Shown: positions 51,201-63,149 of the stretch, one piece after another
Layout: each line of letters opens with the position of its first letter
Position numbering within the stretch: position 1 is the first letter of the stretch
Assembly (NCBI GenBank): GCA_946800325.1
Contig: OX326959.1
Coordinates: 45,569,566-45,633,565 of the forward strand
Source: Luzula sylvatica
Taxonomy: Eukaryota; Streptophyta; Magnoliopsida; Poales; Juncaceae
Length of the DNA: 64,000 bases
Direction: 5' to 3'
The notes under the pieces: model-generated
The model's input: only the letters and a program-made list of their open reading frames with translations
What the model was told of the DNA's origin: nothing
Databases searched by the model: none
Translations under genes and position numbers: made by a program

Positions 51201-52641
51201 ATGTGTTAGTCTTCAATCACGGAATTTTTTGAGAAAATCTTGAAAAATGAAGTATTTTGCTCATTTTAGAGAACTATTTTGGTCTTTTTTAGAAAAAATG
51301 ATAATTGATATTTTTGAAGGTGTTAGACTTCAGTTTTTTATTTTATGCAAAAAATTGGAAAAATTGAAATTTGTATGTGTTACTCTTCAATCACGGAATT
51401 TTTTGAGAAAATCATGAAAAATGAAGTATTTTGCTTATTTTAGAGAACTATTTTGGTCTTTTTTAGAAAAAATGATAATTGATATTTTTGAAGGTGTTAG
51501 ACTTCAGTTTTTGATTTTATGCAAAAAATAGGAAAAATAGAAATTTGTATGTGTTAGTCTTCAATCCCGGAGTTTTTTGAGAAAATCATGAAAAATGAAG
51601 TAGTTTGCTCATTTTAGAGAACTATTTTGGTCTTTTTTAGAAAAAATGATAATTGATATTTTTGAAGGTGTTAGATTTCAGTTTTTGATTTTATGCAAAC
51701 AATAGGAAAAATAGAAATTTGTATGTGTTAGTCTTCAATCCCGGAGTTTTTCGAGAAAAACATGAAAAATGAAGTATTTTGCTCATTTTAGAGAACTATT
51801 TTGGTCTCTTTTACAAAAAATGATAATTGATATTTTTGAAGGTGTGAAACTTCAGTTTTTTATTTTTTGCAAAAAATTGGAAAAATTGAAATTTGTATGT
51901 GTTAGTCTTCAATCACGGAATTTTTTGAGAAAATCTTGAAAAATGAAGTATTTTGCTCATTTTAGAGAACTATTTTGTTCTTTTTTAGAAAAAATGATAA
52001 TTGATATTTTTGAAGGTGTTAGACTTCAGTTTTTAATTTTTTGCAAAAATTTGGAAAAATAGAAATTTGTATGTGTTAGTCTTCAATCCCGGAGTTTTTT
52101 GAGAAAAACATGAAAAATGAAGTATTTTGCTCATTTTAGAGAACTATTTTGGTCTTTTTTAGAAAAAATGATAATTGATATTTTTGAAGGTGTTAGACTT
52201 CATTTTTTGATTTTTTGCAAAAAATTGGAAAAATTGAAATTTGTATGTGTTACTCTTCAATCACGGAATTTTTTGAGAAAATCATGAAAAATGAAGTATT
52301 TTGCTTATTTTAGAGAACTATTTTGATCTTTTTTAGAAAAAATGATAATTGATATTTTTGAAGGTGTTAGACTTCAGTTTTTTATTTTATGCAAAAAATT
52401 GGAAAAATTGAAATTTGTATGTGTTAGTCTTCAATCACGGAATTTTTTGAGAAAATCTTGAAAAATGAAGTATTTTGCTCATTTTAGAGAACTATTTTGT
52501 TCTTTTTTAGAAAAAATTATAATTGATATTTTTGAAGGTGTTAGATTTCAGATTTTGATTTTATGCAAAAAATAGGAAAAAATAGAAATTTGTATGTGTT
52601 AGTCTTCAATCCCGGAGTTTTTCGAGAAAAACATGAAAAAT

Positions 52642-53690
52642 GAAGTATTTTGCTCATTTTAGAGAACTATTTTGGTCTCTTTTACAAAAAATGATAATTG
52701 ATATTTTTGAAGGTGTTAAACTTCAGTTTTTTATTTTTTGCAAAAAATTGGAAAAATTGAAATTTGTATGTGTTAGTCTTCAATCACGGAATTTGTTGAG
52801 AAAATCTTGAAAAATGAAGTATTTTGCTCATTTTAGAGAACTATTTTGTTCTTTTTTAGAAAAAATGATAATTGATATTTTTGAAGGTGTTAGACTTCAG
52901 TTTTTGATTTTTTGCAAAAATTTGGAAAAATTGAAATTTGTATGTGTTAGTCTTCAATCACGGAGTTTTTTGAGAAAAACATGAAAAATGAAGTATTTTG
53001 CTCATTTTAGAGAACTATTTTGGTCTTTTTTAGAAAAAATGATAATTGATATATTTTTGAAGGTGTTAGACTTCATTTTTTGATTTTTTGCAAAAAATTG
53101 GAAAAATTGAAATTTGTATGTGTTACTCTTCAATCACGGAATTTTTTGAGAAAATCATGAAAAATGAAGTATTTTGCTTATTTTAGAGAACTATTTTGAT
53201 CTTTTTTAGAAAAAATGATAATTGATATTTTTGAAGGTGTTAGACTTCAGTTTTTTATTTTATGCAAAAAATAGGAAAAATAGAAATTTGTATGTGTTAG
53301 TCTTCAATCCCGGAGTTTTTTGAGAAAAACATGAAAAATGAAGTATTTTGCTCATTTTAGTGAACTATTTTGGTCTTTTTTCGAAAAAATTATAATTGAT
53401 ATTTTTTAAGGTGTTAGACTTCAGTTTTTGATTTTTTGCAAAAAATTGGAAAAATTGAAATTTGTTTGTGTTAGTCTTCAATCACGGAATTTTTTGAGAA
53501 AAACATGAAAAGTGAAGTATTTTGCTCATTTTAGAGAACTATTTTGGTCTTTTTTAGAAAAAATGATAATTGATATTTTTGAAGGTGTGAGACTTCAGTT
53601 TTTGATTTTTTGCAAAAAATTGGAAAAATTGAAATTTGTATGTGTTAGTCTTCAATCCCGGAGTTTTTTGAGAAAAAACATGAAAATTGA
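52642..53690 (+). repeat. Transition segment, repeated near 57.3 kb
   Basis: A, B, C and D (52642-53339) are followed by the first flank-type monomers at 53340 and 53514. It matches 57310-58.36 kb at an offset of 4667-4669. The shared mark is GTTTGTG (53464 and 58131); offset steps come from a 2-bp insertion in C here (GATATATTTTTG) and an extra T near 57,505. The D carries an F-like right half (ATAGG). Confidence 0.85.
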
Positions 53691-53839
53691 AGTATTTTTC
53701 TCATTTTAGTGAACTATTTTGGTCTTTTTTAGAAAAAATGATAATTGATATTTTTTAAGGTGTTACTCTTCAGTTCTTGATTTTTTGCAAAAAATTGGAA
53801 AAATTGAAATTTGTATGTGTTACTCTTCAATCACGGAAT

Positions 53840-55579
53840 GTTTTGAGAAAATCATGAAAAATGAAGTAGTTTGCTCATTTTAGAGAACTATTTTGGTCTT
53901 TTTTAGAAAAAATGATAATTGATATTTTTGAAGGTGTTAGACTTCAGTTTTTGATTTTATGCAAAAAATAGGAAAAATAGAAATTTGTATGTGTTAGTCT
54001 TCAATCCCGGAGTTTTTCGAGAAAAACATGAAAAATGAAGTATTTTGCTCATTTTAGAAAACTATTTTGGTCTCTTTTACAAAAAATGATAATTGATATT
54101 TTTGAAGGTGTTAAACTTCAGTTTTTTATTTTTTGCAAAAAATTGGAAAAATTGAAATTTGTATGTGTTAATCTTCAATCACGGAATTTTTTGAGAAAAT
54201 CTTGAAAAATGAAATATTTTGCTCATTTTAGAGAACTATTTTGGTCTTTTTTAGAAAAAATGATAATTGATATTTTTGAAGGTGTTAGACTTCAGTTTTT
54301 GATTTTTTGCAAAAAATTGGAAAAATTGAAATTTGTATGTGTTAGTCTTCAATCCCGGAGTTTTTTGAGAAAAACATGAAAAATGAAGTATTTTGCTCAT
54401 TTTAGTGAACTATTTTGGTCTATTTTAGAAAAAATGATAATTGATATTATTTAAGGTGTTAGACTTCAGTTTTTGATTTTTTGAAAAAAATTGGAAAAAG
54501 TGAAATTTGTATGTGTTAGTCTTCAATCACGGAATTTTTTGAGAAAAACATGAAAAATGAAGTATTTTTCACATTTTAGAGAACTATTTTGGTATTTTTT
54601 AGAAAAAATGATAATTGATATTTTTGAAGGTGTTAGACTTCAGTTTTTGATTTTTTGCAAAAAATTGGAAAAATTGAAATTTGTATGTGTTACTCTTCAA
54701 TCACGGAATGTTTTGAGAAAATCATGAAAAATGAAGTAGTTTGCTCATTTTAGAGAACTATTTTGGTCTTTTTTAGAAAAAATGATAATTGATATTTTTG
54801 AAGGTGTTAGACTTCAGTTTTTGATTTTATGCAAAAAATAGGAAAAATAGAAATTTGTATGTGTTAGTCTTCAATCCCGGAGTTTTTCGAGAAAAACATG
54901 AAAAATGAAGTATTTTGCTCATTTTAGAAAACTATTTTGGTCTCTTTTACAAAAAATGATAATTGATATTTTTGAAGGTGTTAAACTTCAGTTTTTTATT
55001 TTTTGCAAAAAATTGGAAATATTGAAATTTGTATGTGTTAATCTTCAATCACGGAATTTTTTGAGAAAATCTTGAAAAATGAAATATTTTGCTCATTTTA
55101 GAGAACTATTTTGGTCTTTTTTAGAAAAAATGATAATTGATATTTTTGAAGGTGTTAGACTTCAGTTTTTGATTTTTTGCAAAAAATTGGAAAAATTGAA
55201 ATTTGTATGTGTTAGTCTTCAATCCCGGAGTTTTTTGAGAAAAACATGAAAAATGAAGTATTTTGCTCATTTTAGTGAACTATTTTGGTCTATTTTAGAA
55301 AAAATGATAATTGATATTATTTAAGGTGTTAGACTTCAGTTTTTGATTTTTTGAAAAAAATTGGAAAAAGTGAAATTTGTATGTGTTAGTCTTCAATCAC
55401 GGAATTTTTTGAGAAAAACATGAAAAATGAAGTATTTTTCACATTTTAGAGAACTATTTTGGTATTTTTTAGAAAAAATGATAATTGATATTTTTGAAGG
55501 TGTTAGACTTCAGTTTTTGATTTTTTGCAAAAAATTGGAAAAATTGAAATTTGTATGTGTTACTCTTCAATCACGGAAT
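53840..55579 (+). repeat. Two tandem 5-mer units of 870 bp
   Basis: CGGAATGTTTTGAG recurs with its G at 53840, 54710 and 55580, 870 bp (5 x 174) apart. Both units carry GTTAATCTTC, GAAATATTTTGC, GGTCTATTTTAG, GAAAAAGTG and GGTATTTTTTAG in the same order. One difference was noticed: GGAAATATTG near 55,015 against GGAAAAATTG. Confidence 0.92.
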
Positions 55580-55951
55580 GTTTTGAGAAAATCATGAAAA
55601 ATGAAGTAGTTTGCTCATTTTAGAGAACTATTTTGGTATTTTTTAGAAAAAATGATAATTGATATTTTTTAAGGTGTTAGACTTCAGTTTATGATTTTTA
55701 TGCAAAAAATTGGAAAAATTGAAATTTGTATGTGTTAGTCTTCAATACCGTAGTTTTTTGAGAAAAACATGAAAAATGAAGTATTTTGCTCATTCTAGTG
55801 AACTATTTTGGTCTCTTTTACAAAAAATGATAATTGATATTTTTTAAGGTGTTAGACTTCAGTTTTTGATTTTTTGCAAAAAAATGGAAAAATAGAAACT
55901 TGTATGTGTTAGTCTTCAATCACGGAATTTTTTGAGAAAAACATGAAAAAT

Positions 55952-56091
55952 GAAGTATTTTGCTCATTTTGGAGAACTATTTTGGTGTTTTTTAGACTTC
56001 AGTTTTTGATTTTTTGCAAAAAATTGGAAAAATTGAAATTTGTATGTGTTGGTCTTCAATCACGGTATTTTTTGAGAAAAACATGAAAAAT
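55952..56091 (+). repeat. Truncated 140-bp monomer (second of five)
   Basis: The same 34-bp loss between TTAGA copies is seen, with TTTTGGAGAAC and GGTGTTTTTTAGAC. It differs from the 37538 copy by GGTGTT for GGTCTT. Confidence 0.9.
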
Positions 56092-57309
56092 GAAGTATTT
56101 TGCTCATTTTAGAGAACTATTTTCGTCTTTTTTGGAAAAAATGATAATTGATATTTTTGACGGTGTTAGACTTCATTTTCTAATTTTTTGCAAAAAATTG
56201 GAAAAATTGAAATTTGTATGTGTTACTGTTCAATCACGGAATTTTTGGAGAAAATCATTAAAAATGAAGTATTTTGCTTATTTTAGATAACTATTTTGAT
56301 ATTTTTTAGAAAAAATGATAATTGATATTTTTGAAGGTGTTAGACTTCAGTTTTTTATTTTGTGCAAAAAATAGGAAAAATAGAAATGTGTATGTGTTAG
56401 TCTTCAATCCCAGAGTTTTTCGAGAAAAACATGAAAAATGAAGTATTTTGCTCATTTTAGAGAACTACTTTGGTCTTTTTTAGAAAAAATGATAATTGAT
56501 ATTTTTGAAGGTGTTAGACTTCAGTTTTTGATTTTTTGAAAAAAATTGGAAAAATTGAAATTTGTATGTGTTAGTCTTCAATCACGGAATTTTTTGAGAA
56601 AAACATGAAAAGTGAAGTATTTTGCTCATTTTAGAGAACTATTTTGGTCTTTTTTAGAAAAAATTATAATCGATATTTTTGAAGGTGTTAGACTTCAGTT
56701 TTTTATTTTATGCAAAAAATAACAAAAATAGAAATGTGTATGTGTTAGTCTTCAATCCCAGAGTTTTTCGAGAAAAACATGAAAAATGAAGTATTTTGCT
56801 CATTTTAGAGAACTACTTTGGTCTTTTTTAGAAAAAATGATAATTGATATTTTTGAAGGTGTTAGACTTCAGTTTTTGATTTTTTGCAAAAAATTGGAAG
56901 AATTGAAATTTGTATGTGTTAGTCTTCAATCGCGGAATTTTTTGAGGAAAACATGAAAAGTGAAGTATTTTGCTCATTTTAGAGAACTATTTTGGTCTTT
57001 TTTAGAAAAAATGATAATTGATATTTTTGAAGGTGTCAGACTTCAGTTTTTGATTTTTTGCAAAAAATTGGAAAAATTGAAATTTGTATGTGTTACACTT
57101 CAATCACGGAATGTTTTGAGAAAATCATGAAAAATGAAGTAGTTTGCTCATTTTAGAGAACTATTTTGGTCTTTTTTAGAAAAAATGATAATTGATATTT
57201 TTGAAGGTGTTAGATTTCAGTTTTTGATTTTATGCAAAAAATAGGAAAAATAGAAATTTGTATGTGTTAGTCTTCAATCCCGGAGTTTTTCGAGAAAAAC
57301 ATGAAAAAT

Positions 57310-58360
57310 GAAGTATTTTGCTCATTTTAGAGAACTATTTTGGTCTCTTTTACAAAAAATGATAATTGATATTTTTGAAGGTGTTAAACTTCAGTTTTTT
57401 ATTTTTTGCAAAAAATTGGAAAAATTGAAATTTGTATGTGTTAGTCTTCAATCACGGAATTTTTTGAGAAAATCTAGAAAAATGAAGTATTTTGCTCATT
57501 TTAGAGAACTATTTTTGTTCTTTTTTAGAAAAAATGATAATTGATATTTTTGAAGGTGTTAGACTTCAGTTTTTGATTTTTTGCAAAAAATTGGAAAAAT
57601 TGAAATTTGTATGTGTTAGTCTTCAATCCCGGAGTTTTTTGAGAAAAACATGAAAAATGAATTATTTTGCTCATTTTAGAGAACTATTTTGGTCTTTTTT
57701 AGAAAAAATGATAATTGATATTTTTGAAGGTGTTAGACTTCATTTTTTGATTTTTTGCAAAAAATTGGAAAAATTGAAATTTGTATGTGTTACTCTTCAA
57801 TCACGGAATTTTTTGAGAAAATCATGAAAAATGAAGTATTTTGCTTATTTTAGAGAACTATTTTGATCTTTTTTAGAAAAAATGATAATTGATATTTTTG
57901 AAGGTGTTAGACTTCAGTTTTTTATTTTATGCAAAAAATAGGAAAAATAGAAATTTGTATGTGTTAGTCTTCAATCCCGGAGTTTTTTGAGAAAAAAATG
58001 AAAAATGAAGTTTTTTGGTCATTTTAGTGAACTATTTTGGTCTTTTTTCGAAAAAATTATAATTGATATTTTTTAAGGTGTTAGACTTCAGTTTTTGATT
58101 TTTTGCCAAAAATTGGAAAAATTGAAATTTGTTTGTGTTAGTCTTCAATCACGGAATTTTTTGAGAAAAACATGAAAAGTGAAGTATTTTGCTCATTTTA
58201 GAGAACTATTTTGGTCTTTTTTAGAAAAAATGATAATTGATATTTTTGAAGGTGTTAGACTTCAGTTTTTGATTTTTTGCAAAAAATTGGAAAAATTGAA
58301 ATTTGTATGTGTTAGTCTTCAATCCCGGAGTTTTTTGAGAAAAACATGAAAAATGAAGTA
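57310..58360 (+). repeat. Second copy of the A-B-C-D plus flank segment
   Basis: It matches 52642-53690 at an offset of about 4668. The A right end has AATCTAGAAAAATG, where most copies have AATCTTGAAAAATG. The following monomer has an extra T (ATTTTTGTTC). Confidence 0.83.
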
Positions 58361-58528
58361 TTTTGCTCATTTTAGTGAACTATTTTGGTCTTTTTTAGAA
58401 AAAATTATAATTGATATTTTTTAAGGTGTTAGACTTCAATTTTTGATTTTTTGCAAAAAAATGGAAAAATTGAAATTTGTATGTGTTAGTCTTCAATCAC
58501 GGAATTTTTTGAGAAAAACATGAAAAAT

Positions 58529-58668
58529 GAAGTATTTTGCTCATTTTAGTGAACTATTTTGGTCTTTTTTAGACTTCAGTTTTTTATTTTTTGCAAAAAA
58601 TTGGAAAAATTGAAATTTGTATGTGTTAGTCTTCAATCACGGAATTTTTTGAGAAAATCATGAAAAAT
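58529..58668 (+). repeat. Truncated 140-bp monomer (third of five)
   Basis: The 34-bp loss is the same, but on a TTTTAGTGAAC background and with GGTCTTTTTTAGAC. It is followed by two adjacent, nearly identical GAAGTATCTTGC monomers (58669 and 58843), as the truncated monomer at 37538 is followed by one. Confidence 0.9.
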
Positions 58669-61103
58669 GAAGTATCTTGCTCATTTTAGAGAACTGTTTT
58701 GGTCTTTTTTAGAAAAAATGATAATTGATATTTTTGAAGGTGTTAGACTTCAGTTTTTGATTTTATGCAAAAAATAGCAAAAATAGAAATTTGTATGTGT
58801 TAGTCTTCAATCACGGAATTTTTTGAGAAAATCATGAAAAATGAAGTATCTTGCTCATTTTAGAGAACCGTTTTGGTCTTTTTTAGAAAAAATGATAATT
58901 GATATTTTTGAAGGTGTTAGACTTCAGTTTTTGATTTTATGCAAAAAATAGCAAAAATAGAAATTTGTATGTGTTAGTCTTCAATCCCGGAGTTTTTTGA
59001 GAAAAACATGAAAAATGAAGTATTTTGCTCATTTTAGAGAACTATTTTGGTCTTTTTTAGAAAAAATGATAATTGATATTTTTTAAGGTGTTAGACTTCA
59101 TTTTTTGATTTTTTGCAAAAAATTGGAAAAATTGAAATTTGTATGTGTTACTCTTCAATCACGGAATTTTTTGAGAAAATCATGAAAAATGAAGTATTTT
59201 GCTTATTTTAGAGAACTATTTTGATCTTTTTTAGAAAAAATGATAATTGATATTTTTGAAGGTGTTGGACTTCAGTTTTTTATGTTATGCAAAAAATAGG
59301 AAAAATAGAAATGTGTATTTGTTAGTCTTCAATCCCGGAGTTTTTCGAGAAAAACATGAAAAATGAAGTATTTTGCTCATTTTAGAGAACTATTTTGGTC
59401 CTTTTTAGAAAAAATGATAATTGATATTTTTGAAGGTTAGACTTCAGTTTTTAATTTTTTGCAAAAAATTGGAAAAAATTGAAATTTGTATGTGTTAGTC
59501 TTCAATCACGGAATTTTTTGAGAAAAACTTGAAAAATGAAATATTTTGCTCATTTTAGAGAACTATTTTGTTCTTTTTTAGAAAAAATAATAATTGATAT
59601 TTTTGAAGGTGTTAGACTTCAGTTTTTGATTTTTTGCAAAAAATTGGAAAAATTGAAATTTGTTTGTATTAGTCTTTAATCCCGGAGTTTTTTGAGAAAA
59701 ACATGAAAAATGAAGTATTTTGCTCATTTTAGTGAACTATTTTGGACTTTTTTAGAAAAAATGATAATTGATATTTTTTAAGGTGTTAGACTTCAGTTTT
59801 TGATTTTTTGCAAAAAATTGGAAAAATTGAAATTTGTATGTGTTAGTCTTCAATCACGGAATTTTTTGAGAAAAACATGAAAAGTGAAGTATTTTGCTCA
59901 TTTTAGAGAACTATTTTGGTCTTTTTTAGAAAAAATGATAATTGATATTTTTGAAGGTGTTAGACTTCAGTTTTTTATTTTTTGCAAAAAATTGGAAAAA
60001 TTGAAATTTGTATGTGTTAGTCTTCAATCCCGAAGTTTTTTGAGAAAAACATGAAAAATGAAGTATTTTGCTCATTTTAGTGAACTATTTTAGTCTTTTT
60101 TAGAAAAAATGATAATTGATATTATTTAAGGTGTTAGACTTCAGTTTTTGATTTTTTGAAAAAAATTGGAAAAAGAGAAATTTGTATGTGTTAGTCTTCA
60201 ATCACGGAGTTTTTCGAGAAAAACATGAAAAATGAAGTATTTTGCTCATTTTAGAGAACTACTTTGGTCTTTTTTAGAAAAAATGATAATTGATATTTTT
60301 GAAGGTGTTAGACTTCAGTTTTTGATTTTTTGCAAAAAATTGGAAAAATTGAAATTTGTATGTGTTAGTCTTCAATCCCGGAGTTTTTTGAGAAAAACAT
60401 GAAAAATGAAGTATTTTGCTCATTTTAGTGAACTATTTTAGTCTTTTTTAGAAAAAATGATAATTGATATTATTTAAGGTGTTAGACTTCAGTTTTTGAT
60501 TTTTTGAAAAAAATTGGAAAAAGAGAAATTTGTATGTGTTAGTCTTCAATCACGGAATTTTTTGAGAAAAACATGAAAAATGAAGTATTTTTCTCATTTT
60601 AGTGAACTATTTTGGTCTTTTTTAGAAAAAATGATAATTGATATTTTTGAAGGTGTTAGATTTCAGTTTTTGATTTTTTGCAAAAAATTGGAAAAATTGA
60701 AATTTGTATGTGTTACTCTTCAATCACGGAATGTTTTGAGAAAATCATGAAAAATGAAGTAGTTTGCTCATTTTAGAGAACTATTTTGGTCTTTCTTAGA
60801 AAAAATGATAATTGATATTTTTTAAGGTGTTAGACTTCAGTTTTTGCTTTTATGCAAAAAATTGGAAAAATTGAAATTTGTATGTGTTAGTCTTCAATCC
60901 CGGAGTTTTTTGAGAAAAACATGAAAAATGAAGTATTTTGCTCATTCTAGTGAACTATTTTGGTCTTTTTTAGAAAAAATGATAATTGATATTTTTTAAG
61001 GTGTTAGACTTCAGTTTTTGATTTTTTGCAAAAAAATGGAAAAATAGAAATTTGTATGAGTTAGTCTTCAATCACGGAATTTTTTGAGAAAAACATGAAA
61101 AAT

Positions 61104-61243
61104 GAAGTATTTTGCTCATTTTGGAGAAATATTTTGGTGTTTTTTAGACTTCAGTTTTTGATTTTTTGCAAAAAATTGGAAAAATTGAAATTTGTATGTG
61201 TTAGTCTTCAATCACGGAATTTTTTGAGAAAAACATGAAAAGT
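61104..61243 (+). repeat. Truncated 140-bp monomer (fourth of five)
   Basis: It has the 34-bp loss between TTAGA copies, with TTGGAGAAATATTTTGGTG. Confidence 0.9.
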
Positions 61244-62983
61244 GAAGTATTTTGCTCATTTTAGAGAACTATTTTGGTCTTTTTTAGAAAAAATGATAAT
61301 TGATATTTTTGAAGGTGTTAGACTTCAGTTTTTGATTTTTTGAAAAAAATTGGAAAAATTGAAATTTGTATGTGTTAGTCTTCAATCACGGAATTTTTTG
61401 AGAAAAACATGAAAAGTGAAGTATTTTGCTCATTTTAGAGAACTATTTTGGTCTTTTTTAGAAAAAATGATAATTGATATTTTTGAAGGTGTTAGACTTC
61501 AGTTTTTTATTTTTTGCAAAAAATAAGAAAAATAGAAATGTGTATGTGTTAATCTTCAATCCCGGAGTTTTTCGAGAAAAACATGAAAAATGAAGTATTT
61601 TGCTCATTTTAGAGAACTACTTTGGTCTTTTTTAGAAAAAATGATATTTGATATTTTTGAAGGTGTTAGACTTCAGTTTTTGATTTTTTGAAAAAAATTG
61701 GAAAAATTGAAATTTGTATGTGTTAGTCTTCAATCACGGAATTTTTTGAGAAAAACATGAAAAGTGAAGTATTTTGCTCATTTTAGAGAACTATTTTGGT
61801 CTTTTTTAGAAAAAATGATAATTGATATTTTTGAAGGTGTTAGACTTCAGTTTTTTATTTTTTGCAAAAAATTGGAAAAATTGAAATTTGTATGTGTTAG
61901 TCTTCAATCCCGGAGTTTTTTGAGAAAAACATGAAAAATGAAGTATTTTGCTCATTTTAGTGAACTATTTTAGTCTTTTTTAGAAAAAATGATAATTGAT
62001 ATTATTTAAGGTGTTAGACTTCAGTTTTTGATTTTTTGAAAAAAATTGGAAAAAGAGAAATTTGTATGTGTTAGTCTTCAATCACGGAGTTTTTCGAGAA
62101 AAACATGAAAAATGAAGTATTTTGCTCATTTTAGAGAACTACTTTGGTCTTTTTTAGAAAAAATGATAATTGATATTTTTGAAGGTGTTAGACTTCAGTT
62201 TTTGATTTTTTGCAAAAAATTGGAAAAATTGAAATTTGTATGTGTTAGTCTTCAATCCCGGAGTTTTTTGAGAAAAACATGAAAAATGAAGTATTTTGCT
62301 CATTTTAGTGAACTATTTTAGTCTTTTTTAGAAAAAATGATAATTGATATTATTTAAGGTGTTAGACTTCAGTTTTTGATTTTTTGAAAAAAATTGGAAA
62401 AAGAGAAATTTGTATGTGTTAGTCTTCAATCACGGAATTTTTTGAGAAAAACATGAAAAATGAAGTATTTTTCTCATTTTAGTGAACTATTTTGGTCTTT
62501 TTTAGAAAAAATGATAATTGATATTTTTGAAGGTGTTAGACTTCAGTTTTTCATTTTTTGCAAAAAATTGGAAAAATTGAAATTTGTATGTGTTACTCTT
62601 CAATCACGGAATGTTTTGAGAAAATCATGAAAAATGAAGTAGTTTGCTCATTTTAGAGAACTATTTTGGTCTTTCTTAGAAAAAATGATAATTGATATTT
62701 TTTAAGGTGTTAGACTTCAGTTTTTGCTTTTATGCAAAAAATTGGAAAAATTGAAATTTGTATGTGTTAGTCTTCAATCCCGGAGTTTTTTGAGAAAAAC
62801 ATGAAAAATGAAGTATTTTGCTCATTCTAGTGAACTATTTTGGTCTTTTTTAGAAAAAATGATAATTGATATTTTTTAAGGTGTTAGACTTCAGTTTTTG
62901 ATTTTTTGCAAAAAAATGGAAAAATAGAAATTTGTATGAGTTAGTCTTCAATCACGGAATTTTTTGAGAAAAACATGAAAAAT

Positions 62984-63124
62984 GAAGTATTTTGCTCATT
63001 TTGGAGAAATATTTTGGTGTTTTTTAGACTTCAGTTTTTGATTTTTTGCAAAAAAATTGGAAAAATTGAAATTTGTATGTGTTAGTCTTCAATCACGGAA
63101 TTTTTTGAGAAAAACATGAAAAGT
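62984..63124 (+). repeat. Truncated 141-bp monomer (fifth of five)
   Basis: This copy of the monomer at 61104 (offset 1880) has one extra A in the TTTTGCAAAA tract. Confidence 0.9.
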
Positions 63125-63149
63125 GAAGTATTTTGCTCATTTTAGAGAA

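Larger units (their letters stand above)
38025..52641 (+). repeat. 6-mer mosaic with frequent hybrid monomers
   Basis: Order is DEF; ABCDEF (38547); ABCDEF (39591); ABCDEF CDEF (40635); ABCDE F/C DEF (42374); ABCDEF C/F (43940); ABCDEF CDEF (45158); ABCDE F/C DEF B/C DEF CDEF (46898); A B C/E F/C D E F/C D C/D D/E F (49857); ABCD E/F (51771). Hybrids keep the 174-bp phase. Small indels occur near 40,92x (minus 1), 49,03x (plus 1) and 52,58x (plus 1). Nothing other than monomers is present. Confidence 0.88.

Noticed and set aside
53512..53709. 65-codon open frame starting at GTG
   Set aside because: It is a monomer translation beginning at GTG in place of the usual ATG, extended by a 1-bp insertion (AGAAAAAACATG) that shifts past the stop. 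Chance product of the repeat.
56090..56290. 66-codon open frame
   Set aside because: A C-like monomer with AATCATTAAAAATG removing the usual TGA, so the frame runs into the next monomer. No coding signature.
57308..57544. 78-codon open frame
   Set aside because: An A monomer with TCTAGA in place of the TCTTGA stop context; the next monomer then shifts frame by an extra T. Same satellite translation.
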